64,000 nucleotides of DNA from Podospora pseudocomata (Eukaryota > Ascomycota > Sordariomycetes > Sordariales > Podosporaceae), in the NCBI RefSeq assembly GCF_035222375.1, contig NW_026946366.1:1-64000 (forward strand), read 5' to 3'. Of this stretch, positions 43,609 to 53,552 are shown in pieces. Numbering within the stretch: position 1 is the first letter of the stretch; every line of letters begins with the position of its first letter. The notes beneath the pieces were generated by a model. It worked only from the letters and a program-made list of their open reading frames with translations. It did not search any database and had not been told where the DNA came from. The translations under genes and the position numbers were made by a program.

Positions 43609-45852
43609 TCACATGAATTCCATCTCGCTCACTTTCCACTCTCGCCATGCTTCCCCCTGCATGATGCCATCTACATAACAATCTCCAACAAGTCTGAACC
43701 AATTACAGTACTCTCTTCTCACTACAAAAGGGGAACGACCCCCTGCCAAAAGCGCCACATCATCGTCAACTTTCGTGTCATGCGGTACGAGTGCTAATCT
43801 TCCGTCGTCTAGCCGTGCCAGTGCCTGGTCAAGCGGTGTTGCAAGCACGGTATCCAATCTGTATGGCATGCCGAGAACGTAGGATAGTCTACTGTTCAAA
43901 AGATAACCCCCAACAGCCGAGACCAAATAGCTGGCGATGGTGGATTCCAAAACGAAGTTGGTAAAGACTATTGCAGCGGTCTGTAACCCTATCCAACACA
44001 GTAGATAAGGCGGGACTTTACCCATACCGAAGAAGTTGATTCCAAGTAGTAGATGATAGGCCGATGGATAATAGTAGAAAGGTCCAACCAGCCTTAGTAG
44101 CCTGAGAAATGGATTCCATCGTATAGATCTGGCCTGAGTGTGGAACTGTGATATAGCCTCCACGATAAAAGTTTCGTTTGGATAGTCGGTAAAGAGAGAA
44201 TCAACCATTTCGACTCCCCTCGGGCCCTTCATCAAGGTTTCAAACATGGCATACAAAGGATTTGTCTCGTTCCTATCACCTAGCCAGGTCCCGCCAGAGA
44301 GAGATAGGTCGGCATACTCCAAAAGGATTTCCATTGCTGCGCCTTTTCGAAGACAGTTCTCGAAGTAAGTTATGGCCAGCATAAGTAGCCCTGACCTGGT
44401 TGATAAGATGCTCCGCATGATGCCATTGTTGAGTCTTTGAAAGGTATCTGCTTGAGAAGCGCGAGCTGCGAGTTTAAGGATTCCCCGGGGTGTTCTGTGG
44501 CCAACAAATAGATGGTGAATTTCCATCGGTCGACACACCGCGGTGATCTTCCCCGCGATCATTCCGTAAAGTATGAGAATACTGTTGTCACGCAACTGTG
44601 GTGGTGGACATTCGGAGTTCCCGGACGCGTTGTAAGCGTTGTATAGGGCAGGTCTGACATCTCCTGTCCGGTTGTATGGGTTTCCCTCTGTCAGATCCCA
44701 TCGAGGACGTGGAAGACATTCCGAGTCGTACTGCCAGTTTGGTACCCATGATGGCAGATCATCGTCTCTTTTTATGAAGCTGGGAGAGCTACATTGAACA
44801 AGCAACCTCAGGTCGTGCGACTGTTGCAAGATTTTGAATGCGATATGTGTGTAACACTGAGCGGTTGATACCGCGTACTTGGGCCCTGGCAAATCATCCA
44901 TGAAGAACCGGCGTTCATCGGGGCGAAGGAGACCAATTAAGCCATATACCTTATCCCGGTTATTTTTGGCACACGACCAACGAAATTGAACCAGCAGATG
45001 GGAAAGGCTGTAAAAGACACGAGGCTCGTTATCCCTCTGCAATCTCGTGGTTTCATCCAAGGCACGGAAGTTTGGACCCATGCCCCTCAAAAACCACGGC
45101 AGACACTGCTCCATCGTGAGGATGAAGATCTTAAAGTCGTCCCAGTCCAATGTGCACTTTGATGTGAGAATCCGTGATCTGGAAGCAAGGCTCATCTCCT
45201 GAATGACCCAAACACGACTCCAGTACGGATGCCGGAGAATCTGAAGTAGACCAACCACAATGTCGTCGGTGAAGGAAGTGTCTTCTCTCAGCGCAGCCGC
45301 GGTAGCGGCATTGTGTATTCGATTCAAGTTTGTGTTCTCATCCATGGTAACGACAGTCATAGTCAACGCTGCAAGAAACCTCATTGTAAGTTCCTTCTGT
45401 CTCCACTTCACGGCGTAGTTCTTGCATGCTTGGAAACAAAGATTGGCGTTGTCAGGAAGAAAGGACTCGGTGAGCCAGATCAAGACCTCTTCTGCTTGGG
45501 TGTAGATTTCACCCATGAGATCAAGCTGCTGTCCTTTTTCTGGTGCTGCTTCGTTCTGATCGATACAAATCGCGTCAATCCATAGTCGCTCATTGACAAA
45601 CTCGACGCTAAGATGCTGCAATGCCCAATAGAGGTTTCTCGTTACTTGGAGTTGAACCCCGTTGCATTGGATCGTAAGAGGGTTGCTCGAGTCGCCCCAG
45701 ACATAGGACAGAGCCTTGTACTGCGTGCTTGCCAATGGAGAAACCTCAAGAGACCAGCGGCCATCAGAAAAAGTCAAAAGGCGGATATAAGGGCCTATCG
45801 TGTCGGAGGGTGGTGGCAGGGGGAGATCGAGGTGTAGGGGAGAGGAAGTCAT
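43609..45852 (-). CDS. HET-domain (heterokaryon incompatibility) protein
   Basis: Single exon, 747 aa from the ATG of MTSSPLHLDL (an upstream in-frame TTG would give 41 more residues and is rejected). The N-terminal HET domain shows all three classical blocks: YKALSYVWGD at residues 45-54, ERLWIDAICIDQNE near 95-108 and YWSRVWVIQE near 215. The rest includes a region typical of long HET proteins (NRDKVYGLIGLL, DLPSWVPNWQ) and two hydrophobic stretches (FYYYPSAYHLLLGINFFGMG, YLLCWIGLQTAAIVFTNFVL) that may be membrane spans. HET-domain proteins trigger cell death after fusion of incompatible hyphae and are related to TIR folds. Frame intact. The promoter side is occupied by a LINE inserted about 245 bp upstream in the opposite orientation. 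Confidence 0.93.
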   Translation of the reverse strand: MTSSPLHLDLPLPPPSDTIGPYIRLLTFSDGRWSLEVSPLASTQYKALSYVWGDSSNPLTIQCNGVQLQVTRNLYWALQHLSVEFVNERLWIDAICIDQNEAAPEKGQQLDLMGEIYTQAEEVLIWLTESFLPDNANLCFQACKNYAVKWRQKELTMRFLAALTMTVVTMDENTNLNRIHNAATAAALREDTSFTDDIVVGLLQILRHPYWSRVWVIQEMSLASRSRILTSKCTLDWDDFKIFILTMEQCLPWFLRGMGPNFRALDETTRLQRDNEPRVFYSLSHLLVQFRWSCAKNNRDKVYGLIGLLRPDERRFFMDDLPGPKYAVSTAQCYTHIAFKILQQSHDLRLLVQCSSPSFIKRDDDLPSWVPNWQYDSECLPRPRWDLTEGNPYNRTGDVRPALYNAYNASGNSECPPPQLRDNSILILYGMIAGKITAVCRPMEIHHLFVGHRTPRGILKLAARASQADTFQRLNNGIMRSILSTRSGLLMLAITYFENCLRKGAAMEILLEYADLSLSGGTWLGDRNETNPLYAMFETLMKGPRGVEMVDSLFTDYPNETFIVEAISQFHTQARSIRWNPFLRLLRLVGPFYYYPSAYHLLLGINFFGMGKVPPYLLCWIGLQTAAIVFTNFVLESTIASYLVSAVGGYLLNSRLSYVLGMPYRLDTVLATPLDQALARLDDGRLALVPHDTKVDDDVALLAGGRSPFVVRREYCNWFRLVGDCYVDGIMQGEAWREWKVSEMEFM

Positions 45853-46096
45853 TTGAAGACGAAACTGGAAATGAATCACCGTGTATAAAAAGCCTGATAG
45901 GTCAAAGGTTGAGGACAATGAAAACAATGATATGATGTCGTAGAATCTCAAAGCATGAGAATTTAAAAGGCTCAATTATGATGCTCTGAAAGAGGGGTTG
46001 TGCGGCTGAAGCTGGGCCTGGTCGCGGTGCAGACTATTGTGGCTTAGCGCCCACGATGTTGATATGCCAGAAACCTGAAACAGAAGATGGCTCAGC

Positions 46097-46113
46097 CTCT
46101 CTAGGCCAGGAAA
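46097..46113. repeat. target-site duplication, left copy
   Basis: CTCTCTAGGCCAGGAAA, 17 bp, identical to the copy at 52143-52159. It marks the 5' boundary of the LINE; the element starts with CACCTTTCCC at 46114. Confidence 0.88.
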
Positions 46114-46261
46114 CACCTTTCCCTGAAAAATATTTTTCTAGGAAGAATCGACCAATCAGGAGCTGGTTACTCCCTCTAGGGCCTTGGAAGCCCTCTTTTC
46201 TGAATACCCTCATTACTCCCCCCCCCTTACACAAGCCGCATCCCCACCTACCACGACGACG

Positions 46262-49200
46262 ATGGCCTCGACGGCCCCAGGAGGCTACCGCCTCTCGAAC
46301 AACTCGAAGCACGAGATCTACCTAGGCTTCTCCGAAGCCTGGAAAGCAGTGCTTTTCGACAACAACGTCCCGGCTGAACAAGCCACGCTCGAGCAGCGGC
46401 GACTCGCGGAAGAACTAGTCGCTAAAACCCACGCGAAAATGACGGCACCAGGCGCCCAGACCCCCAACTGCCTGTGGAACTGCGAGGGCTGCCTGGCCTG
46501 CGCAGGCTCCTGCTACGACGACCCGTGTCGAAATGAGCAATGCCCCTCACACGCGGACCGCAGGGAGGATAGCCTCTTCGCCGACGAAGCCGCCCTCAGA
46601 AGGGACGAAGAGATGGGAGACTCCCTCCCAACGACCAGACCGGCCACTCCCACCCCGACCGGGAGGACCGCAGGGACACTACCCCCTCACCCACTGCCGT
46701 CGCGCCCACGCAAGGCAACGGCCCCCCCGACAACCCAGACAGAGGCTGTCCCCCTCGGACTGGATAGGCCCAACGCGCGGGGCCTCGAGGACAGCAGACA
46801 CGCCGGAAAAGTCTCCCTTAGTCCAGAGATACAGTCCCTATTCGAGGACATGGAACACGACAGGACACAAGCGCTCCAAAGACAGGAGGTCCTCAGGGAT
46901 ATGGCGCAGAGCCTAAATGACGCCCTGACAAGACAGCTGAACGGACCCCAAACGGAGTGGGCTTCTTTCTGCCAAGAAAAGGTCCTCTGGCTCTTCAGGA
47001 TCCTCAAGGACATCGACGGAACCACCGGTGCGCCCGGCTCGGCCCGCAGCGCCTGGTCGACCAGCTTCGATTCCAAGAACTCCTCGACAAGTACAACCAG
47101 GAGCACCAGCCCAGCGACAGAGGCCCGGGGCCCCTCAAAGACCCCCAAACTTACCAAGACCCCGACGGGCAGCAACGCAACCAGCGTCACGTGGGCCCAG
47201 GTGGCGACGAGCGGGGCCAGCGGCAGCCAAGCCGCCAGCAGCGCGCGGACAAGTGTCACCAGCCTGACTGCCCACGCCCCCGATCCAACAGCGGGCTGGA
47301 AAACAGTGGGCCGCAACAACAAGGCCAACCGAGAGGACGACCGCCTTTTCGTAAGGCTCCCCGACGGCCACCCGTGGAGACAGGCATCAGCGGAGGGCTT
47401 CAGAGTCGCACTCTGCCGACAGCTCGGGGCCCCACTCAGCCTCATCCGCTCGGCCAAACAAGTCGACACTGGCTTCGCGATCGTCCCAGCCGACAAGAAG
47501 GCGCGGACGCAACTACTCGCCCTAGCGCCAGCCCTGACCACACACGGCGCAAAGCTTGATGAATCGGCCACCTGGCACACCTACGTAGTTCCCAGGGTAC
47601 CGAAGACGGTCAACGGCCTTGACGGCAGCATCGACACCAACGACCTCATGGAAGACGAGATCCTACGGGCCACCAAGGCCAAACCGGTCTCGGCGAAGAA
47701 GTCGAAACACGCCCTACCCGACGACACTCACGCCGACTGGGTCGTATCCTTCATCAAACCCGTCCCTGACCACTTCAGACTCTTTGGCAGCCCGCCGGCC
47801 AGAAAGATCACCAGAAGCGCAAAAGCCAACCAGTGCTACAGATGCCAAGGTTACCACGACCCACGCATCTGCGATAGACAAGCCAGATGCAATAATTGCG
47901 GAACTGACCACCCACCAGGGCCCTGCGCCAGGCCACCGAGATGCGCCAACTGCCACGGACCACACAAGGCAGAGTTTGGAGCGTGCCCGGCCAGACCAAG
48001 GACAGAGGGGGGCGTCCTCAAGAAACCAACCAACAGGCAGCTCAAGGCCATACGCAAGGTAGGCGAGGCCCTGTACGCGGCAGCACACCCAGCGGAAGGA
48101 AGGAACACCGACTCCCAACCCGCAACGACCAACCCCCGGCCACAGAACCATGCCTGTGAGACCCAACGAGCCCAGGAGAGCGGCCAAAACGGACGAAAGT
48201 CCGGGCTCTCCTTCCTACAGGCCAACGTGGCTAGAAGACCAGGGGCACACGACGCCCTCCTCAATATGGCGTGGGAAAGGACTGCCGACGTCATTTTGGT
48301 ACAGGAACCATGGGCACGAACCCAGGACGGCAGAAGAATGACCAAAACCCACAGAGGATACCAGCACTACACGCCAACAGAAGACTGGAACGCGGGACCC
48401 CCCAGGGCGATGGTATACATCAAAAAGACACACAAGGGGACCCAACAGAGCCTGGGACACGCGGGACACCGCGACGCCTGCGCGGTAGAAGCCCAAGGGA
48501 TAGTCTGGGTCAGCCTATACAGGGACAGACTTGGCGACGACGAGGTGCTCGACCTGGTCGAAAGCTGGCACCCCGGCAGACCAGCGATCATCGGAGGCGA
48601 CTTCAATGCCTACCACCCTACCTGGCAACCGGGAAAGGAGTGCCCGGCGGGGAGACGAATAGCTGGATGGCTGGAAAACCGCCTCACCCTGGCATCGCTG
48701 CAGGGACCCACCAATATACACGGAAACACCATTGATCTGGTCCTCTCAACAAGCACAGGGGTAGAAGCCTGGGTGGACGAGGACACCTACACCGGATCGG
48801 ACCACTACACCTTGGCGGGGACGGTACCACCAGCAAGCCCACAGGCAACCAAGAAAGGTAGACCCTACGTCCCGGCCCAAGAGGAGGATAGGGCGCTCTT
48901 CCGCTCCCTGACTAGATGGGGCATGACACAAGTACCGACGGTAGCACACACAACCAAGGACCTCGACCACTGGGCCCGCTCCCTACAGAACGCCCTCGTA
49001 GGCGCGATCAAGGGAGCGGGACGCCTGAGAAGACAAGCAGGAGGCACCACACAATGGTGGAACGAGGAGTGCAAGGAAGCACGCGTGGCGCTGCAGCAGA
49101 GCCGTAACGACCCCACACAAGGGGAAGTAGATCGGAAGCAAATGCGCAAGACGTTCGAGACAACGGTCAAAAAGGCAAAAAGAGAGTACTGGCAACAGAA

Positions 49201-49618
49201 GCTCGAGCAAGCGTCCTCGAACAAGGACATCTACGCAGTGGCGGCATGGCACAAGGCAACCGACACCTTCGCCCCCCCTCCGCTGGTCCACGGGAATAGG
49301 ACCTATACGGAACCGGGGGAAAAGTTAGAGCTACTTAGGAGAGAGGTGGTTGAAAGATTCGGAGAAGACGGGGACACCACAGAGCCTTGGGCTCTCGCCC
49401 AACCCACCGACACCATACAATGGGACAACACGATCTCCCCGGAGGAGGCAAGGAGATGCACAATCGGGACCACAAGCACAGCCCCCGGCACAGACGACGT
49501 CACGGTGGACCTACTACGCGAGGTGTGGCGGGAGGTAGGCGACAACATCACGGCCCTCTTCAGACAGTGCCTCCTCTTAGGACACCACCCGCTCCCGTTT
49601 AAAAAGCGGAAACGGTAA
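46262..49618 (+). CDS. LINE gag-like + endonuclease (single long frame)
   Basis: A frame of 1,118 codons from the first ATG (MASTAPGGYRL) to TAA. N-terminal half: low-complexity Ser/Thr/Pro-rich region, then an RNA-binding region and three zinc knuckles near residues 520-575: CYRCQGYHDPRIC, CNNCGTDHPPGPC and CANCHGPHKAEFGAC. Then, in the same frame, the AP endonuclease: LSFLQANVARRPG, VILVQEPWAR, IIGGDFNAYHPTW, GNTIDLVLS and the catalytic TGSDHYTL. It ends inside the early RT (GTDDVTVDLLREVW). Joining gag and endonuclease in one frame is unusual, because many Tad-like elements use two ORFs. The endonuclease cuts target DNA to prime reverse transcription; all its key residues appear present. 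Confidence 0.85.
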   Translation: MASTAPGGYRLSNNSKHEIYLGFSEAWKAVLFDNNVPAEQATLEQRRLAEELVAKTHAKMTAPGAQTPNCLWNCEGCLACAGSCYDDPCRNEQCPSHADRREDSLFADEAALRRDEEMGDSLPTTRPATPTPTGRTAGTLPPHPLPSRPRKATAPPTTQTEAVPLGLDRPNARGLEDSRHAGKVSLSPEIQSLFEDMEHDRTQALQRQEVLRDMAQSLNDALTRQLNGPQTEWASFCQEKVLWLFRILKDIDGTTGAPGSARSAWSTSFDSKNSSTSTTRSTSPATEARGPSKTPKLTKTPTGSNATSVTWAQVATSGASGSQAASSARTSVTSLTAHAPDPTAGWKTVGRNNKANREDDRLFVRLPDGHPWRQASAEGFRVALCRQLGAPLSLIRSAKQVDTGFAIVPADKKARTQLLALAPALTTHGAKLDESATWHTYVVPRVPKTVNGLDGSIDTNDLMEDEILRATKAKPVSAKKSKHALPDDTHADWVVSFIKPVPDHFRLFGSPPARKITRSAKANQCYRCQGYHDPRICDRQARCNNCGTDHPPGPCARPPRCANCHGPHKAEFGACPARPRTEGGVLKKPTNRQLKAIRKVGEALYAAAHPAEGRNTDSQPATTNPRPQNHACETQRAQESGQNGRKSGLSFLQANVARRPGAHDALLNMAWERTADVILVQEPWARTQDGRRMTKTHRGYQHYTPTEDWNAGPPRAMVYIKKTHKGTQQSLGHAGHRDACAVEAQGIVWVSLYRDRLGDDEVLDLVESWHPGRPAIIGGDFNAYHPTWQPGKECPAGRRIAGWLENRLTLASLQGPTNIHGNTIDLVLSTSTGVEAWVDEDTYTGSDHYTLAGTVPPASPQATKKGRPYVPAQEEDRALFRSLTRWGMTQVPTVAHTTKDLDHWARSLQNALVGAIKGAGRLRRQAGGTTQWWNEECKEARVALQQSRNDPTQGEVDRKQMRKTFETTVKKAKREYWQQKLEQASSNKDIYAVAAWHKATDTFAPPPLVHGNRTYTEPGEKLELLRREVVERFGEDGDTTEPWALAQPTDTIQWDNTISPEEARRCTIGTTSTAPGTDDVTVDLLREVWREVGDNITALFRQCLLLGHHPLPFKKRKR

Positions 49619-51840
49619 TGCTTAGGAAACCGGGCAAAGACAACTATACCACGGTCAGAGCGTGGCGCCCGATCGCCCTCCTGTCGTGTATAGGGAAGGG
49701 TCTTGAGAGACTGATAGCCAGAAGGATAGGCTTCACCGCACTCAACCAAGAAGTGCTTGGCCCCACCCACATAGGGTCCCTCCCGAGGAGGTCCGCCGAG
49801 GACCTCGTTCTGTGCCTTGTACACGACGTCGAGAGAGCCTGGGGAAGGGGTAAGGCGGCGGCGCTCCTGACAATGGACGTGCAGGGCGCCTTCGACGCGG
49901 TCAGAAAGAATAGGCTAGCAGGGAGACTAAGGCAACAGGGCTGGCCACTGAATGTCTGCGAATGGGTACACTCCTTCATGTCACACCGGAGCTCGGCCAT
50001 GAGACTAGGAGACTGCACCCTCCCCCCCAGGAGAGTGGCGTGCGGACTCCCACAAGGGTCCCCTGCCAGCCCGGTCCTCTTCGCACTCTTCCTACAGCCA
50101 CTGGTCAAGGAGCTGGCCGGGGCGTCGGCGTACGCAGACGACCTCGGACTGCTGGCCGTAGGCAAGAACGCACAGGAGTGTGCGGCAATACTGGAAGCTA
50201 CGGCCGAAAAGGCGGAGGCCTGGGGCTCCAGGAATGGCGTCGAGTTCGACCCAGCCAAGTGTGAGCTGCTACACCTTACGAAGAGCCGCGCAACTCCCCC
50301 TGCAGTAAGGATAGGCAATACGGAGGTGACGCCGAAACAGGAGGTCCGATGGCTAGGTTTCTTCCTGGACCCCAAACTCAACTTCAAAGCCCACGCTAAT
50401 CGGTGGGCGACGAAGGCACTGAAAATAGCGAACCACCTGCGAGGGCTTAACAAGGTGGTCCGGGGCACCCCACCAAGAGCCACGGCGGAGGCGGTCCGGG
50501 CAGTGGTCGTACCTACGGCGACGTATGGGGCGGCGACGTGGTACACCGGGGTAAGGCAGGGAGGACAAACGAATGCGGTCAACAGGGCACTTAAATGTGC
50601 GGCCAGGGCGGTTGTCCCGGTCTGGAGAACGACCCCCCTGGGGGCGATCTTCCGCGAGCAGGACCCCCGCCGAAGTGGCGCTCGCCCACGCCAGAATCTC
50701 GATGGCGGCACGGTTCAAGAGCCTCGACCCCCGCCACCCACTGGTCCTCCGGACCCGGCCGATGCCGGAGCCACCCAGGAGGGGCCCCCGGAGGCGTCTC
50801 TCGGAGAAGCAAACTAGACTGGAAGCACTTGCGACCCTACTCCCCGACTGCCCCAGGCCGCACCTGGTGCAGTGGACCCTACGGCACCCGGTGCCTCTGC
50901 CAAGACCAGAAAACAAGGAACTGGGCAAGAGACTCCACGAACAACTGACACTCCTCGCCCCTAGGGACGAGATCCACCTGTTCAGTGACGGATCGAAGGC
51001 AGCCCCCGCACGAGGACTACCGAAGAGGACGGGCTGGGGCTACGTGGCGTACCAGGATGGGCAGAAGCTACACGAGAACCACGGAAGGCTCGGGGAATCC
51101 GAGGCCTTTGACGGCGAAGCGGTTGGGGCGGCACACGCGGTGGTGTGGGCGCGCGAATACATCAGGGCGGGGGCAAGACCCTCGGCGGTACGGCTCTTCA
51201 TCGACAACTCGGCGGTACTATACGGCATCACAGGGCGCCCCTCGGACAACTCCCAGGAGGCGTTCAGGGTTATAGGATACGCGTGGAAGGACCACCACCT
51301 GCCCCCCTCACGGTACACTGGGCCCCAGGACATATGGGGATCCAGGGGAACGAGGAGGCCGACGTTCAGGCCGGCCTCGGGGGGGCTCTCCCAGACCCAA
51401 CATCCCCCCCCGCCCTGACCGCAGTCAAGGCAAAGGCCAGGGCACTGAAGAGGGAGGCGTGGAACTCGTGGTGGCTGGCGAACAGGCCGACGCGATACGC
51501 CCAGCTAATGATCCCGGGACCAGGGAAACGACCCCCCCCGGAGCTCACGCTCGCAAGAAAGACCCTACACCACCTCCTGGCGGAAAGGACGGGACACGGA
51601 GACTACGAGGAGTGCCACCTACGCTTCGGACACGACTCGTATAGGACCTGCCGCTGCGGCCGACCCACGGAAATCGGGCACTTCGCAGAGTGCCCGGCGG
51701 CGCGGGCCAGGGGCACTCTGAACAGCGAAATGCGAAAAGCGCTCAGGAGGCCGGATAAGCTCCTGGGCAAGGACTGGAAGAAATACGCCGAGTGGGTGGA
51801 AGGCTCGGGAGTGTACGACCCAGCGGAGGAAGAAGAATAG
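49618..51840 (+). pseudogene. LINE reverse transcriptase and RNase H, split by frame changes
   Basis: Continues the polyprotein after a one-base change at TTTAAAAAGCGG: AWRPIALLSCIGKGLERL, MDVQGAFDAVRKNRL, GLPQGSPASPVLF and the RT active site AYADDLGLL, in frame until GAIFRE at about 50670. Removing one C there joins EVALAHARISMAARFKSL and the RNase H domain (HLFSDGSKAA, GEAVGAAHA, LFIDNSAVLYG). Adding one C near 51307 joins TVHWAPGHMGIQGNEEADV, RNase H's last block. The C terminus has a zinc-type cluster (CRCGRPTEIGHFAEC) and ends GVYDPAEEEE. As written it is broken; as homopolymer-corrected it would be one intact pol. No restored sequence is given. Confidence 0.8.
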
Positions 51841-52116
51841 GACACGTGACCAGGCCCAGATTGTAATGGCCTGAGGAAACAGCGGAACCACAGAGGAGCC
51901 GTAAGCCCTCGGGGACCAGAGCCCTGAGGCAGGCAGGCCTCTCTCTCCTTTGTAAATAACTCTCTTTTGTGACGCGAAACGCCCTGTCAGCTAGTATTAG
52001 CAGTAGTATTAGAAGCTTGGGCCGTCCACATCCCCAAACGGGGGCCAGGCGAGGTAGGCTCGAGCACGTGACCCCTCGGGGCCACGCGCCACAGTTCGAC
52101 CCGATTGGACGCTAAT

Positions 52117-52120
<4 letters not shown>

Positions 52121-52148
<28 letters not shown>
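52121..52148. repeat. (CT)14 tail at the LINE 3' end
   Basis: Twenty-eight bases of CT, running directly into the right target-site duplication, whose first bases are also CTCTCT. It looks like the tail the element uses in place of poly-A, possibly extended by slippage on the target. Confidence 0.85.
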
Positions 52149-52159
52149 AGGCCAGGAAA
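52143..52159. repeat. target-site duplication, right copy
   Basis: CTCTCTAGGCCAGGAAA, identical to 46097-46113. Its left end is part of the CT tract, so the exact boundary could move by an even number of bases. Confidence 0.85.
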
Positions 52160-53552
52160 ATACCTGGTACCTATCTCAACTTCCAGCGGACCATACACTT
52201 CAGTAAAAATACTGCAAATGTAGAAATGGAGGCAATCTTGCTCCTTGGTCACCTTCCGCCCAAATCATTGTCTCTCCACTACAGGGGGGTGAGCCCCTGA
52301 GCCCCTTTTATGGGTCCCATGACACAACAACAACAGGGTTAGGGTTACCACACTGCTACATCTCAACGTGTTTTCTCCCAATCCAACTGAACTGTGAACA
52401 GTCTCCGCTTATTTCTTTGTGATACACGAACACATGCAGTAGATTCAGGACATGCTGTTGACGTGAAACTTTTGAAAGGTGTGAACACCTGAGCGCTGTT
52501 CCTGAGTTGCCGCAGTGGCTTTGTCAACAACTGCCACACGCACTTCTCCGCCAGGGCCATGACTATGGTTTGCTACTACTTTGAATGATAGAAAAAGGCA
52601 TACTTCAGACGACCTGCGTTTGTGACGTAGGTCTTCACTAGGTACTGTTTGGCCGGCTTCAATCCCCTCGCTGTTTGGTCCTGGCAGGTCCAGAGCAGAC
52701 AGGGGTCTGGGAATCAGGTGCCTGAGCACAGCAGGTTGGTTGCTCTGAATTATAGACCTAGAGATAGATCATGAAATGAATCAGGCGGTGGATCTTCAAC
52801 CTTGATGGAATGGATGTGCTCAGTTGTGAAAATGCATACACTCGCCTTTCACCGAATTCGCCGTTGATATGTGATTGATGTTGGTAACATGCGATCTTCT
52901 ATGAAAGCCCGTAGTCGAGCATGGGGATATTCAACATGTCCGTCGTGGTCAAGTTGAAGTTTCTGCATTTAATATCAAATCCCCATGGTTGTGAATCTCC
53001 AGTTGATATGCTCCAAGAAGCCGACATTGGTGACCTTCTAGAAGCTAATTTCAGTACGCACCTCAAGATGCAATGTCGCGCTCAAGACGTCCGAAGAAAG
53101 TACCCGCAACTGACCGGGGGGGCATGTGGAAGGTCCGTTCGTTTGCCAGCAAAGGTGAGGCTGTTGAGAAACCACACCCCGCTCGCTGACCGTAAACGGG
53201 AGCAACATATCACAACAGTCACCCAATGTCGGAAGGTCGGTGAGATTGTGACACGGCCGTACTCCACCCTTCACTTCCCTGGAGCAAACCAAGGCCCGTT
53301 TCACGGCCGCGATCTCCCCATTTTCTTTACACAGCCCGCAAACTCAAACCACTGTCCGTCAGAGCGCAGTTATGAGGTGGCCATCTTGAGATAGCGACGC
53401 ATCGTTCAGTGGACTAGCTTGAGCTTCCACGTGTATTTATATGTACGAAAATCGCTTCACTGGGCTATTTACCCAGTCCCTTTCCGTCACACTCAGAAAT
53501 CAACAGACCGAGTCATCGCCAAAATTACAAAATCACTCTCGCCGCTGACATC
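52160..53552. other. intergenic between LINE and second Hce2 gene
   Basis: About 1.4 kb without a supported gene. A 157-codon plus frame at 52921-53394 has no domain or codon character. Holds the Hce2 promoter at its right end (CACGTGTATTTATATG at 53430-53445, E-box-like plus TATA-like). Confidence 0.45.

Larger units (their letters stand above)
46114..52142 (+). mobile_element. Tad-like non-LTR retrotransposon (LINE), near full length
   Basis: A 6.03-kb element bounded by a perfect 17-bp target-site duplication. Order: about 150-bp 5' UTR, gag-like protein with three zinc knuckles, AP-type endonuclease, reverse transcriptase, RNase H, C-terminal zinc-knuckle-like region, 3' UTR of about 300 bp, and a (CT) tail at 52121-52148. 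It is GC-rich and carries no nonsense mutations, only three frame changes, each at a homopolymer run (near 49604 A-run, near 50673 C-run, near 51307 C-run). This makes a recent, potentially active copy likely if the runs are sequence errors. It is much less mutated than the LINE relic at 63.1-63.8 kb. RNase H with an I/Tad-group order of domains supports the Tad-like label. Confidence 0.9.

Noticed and set aside
46687-47580. 297-codon minus-strand frame and other long antisense frames within the LINE
   Set aside because: They are shadows caused by the GC-rich codon use of the plus-strand ORF; no protein features.
49604-49620. TAATG overlap and A-run in the LINE as programmed stop-restart or -1 frameshift between two ORFs
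   Set aside because: The break falls inside the RT domain, not between gag and pol; zero-frame codons TTT AAA AAG do not form a standard X XXY YYZ site; two other breaks in the element are also in homopolymers. A missing A is simpler.
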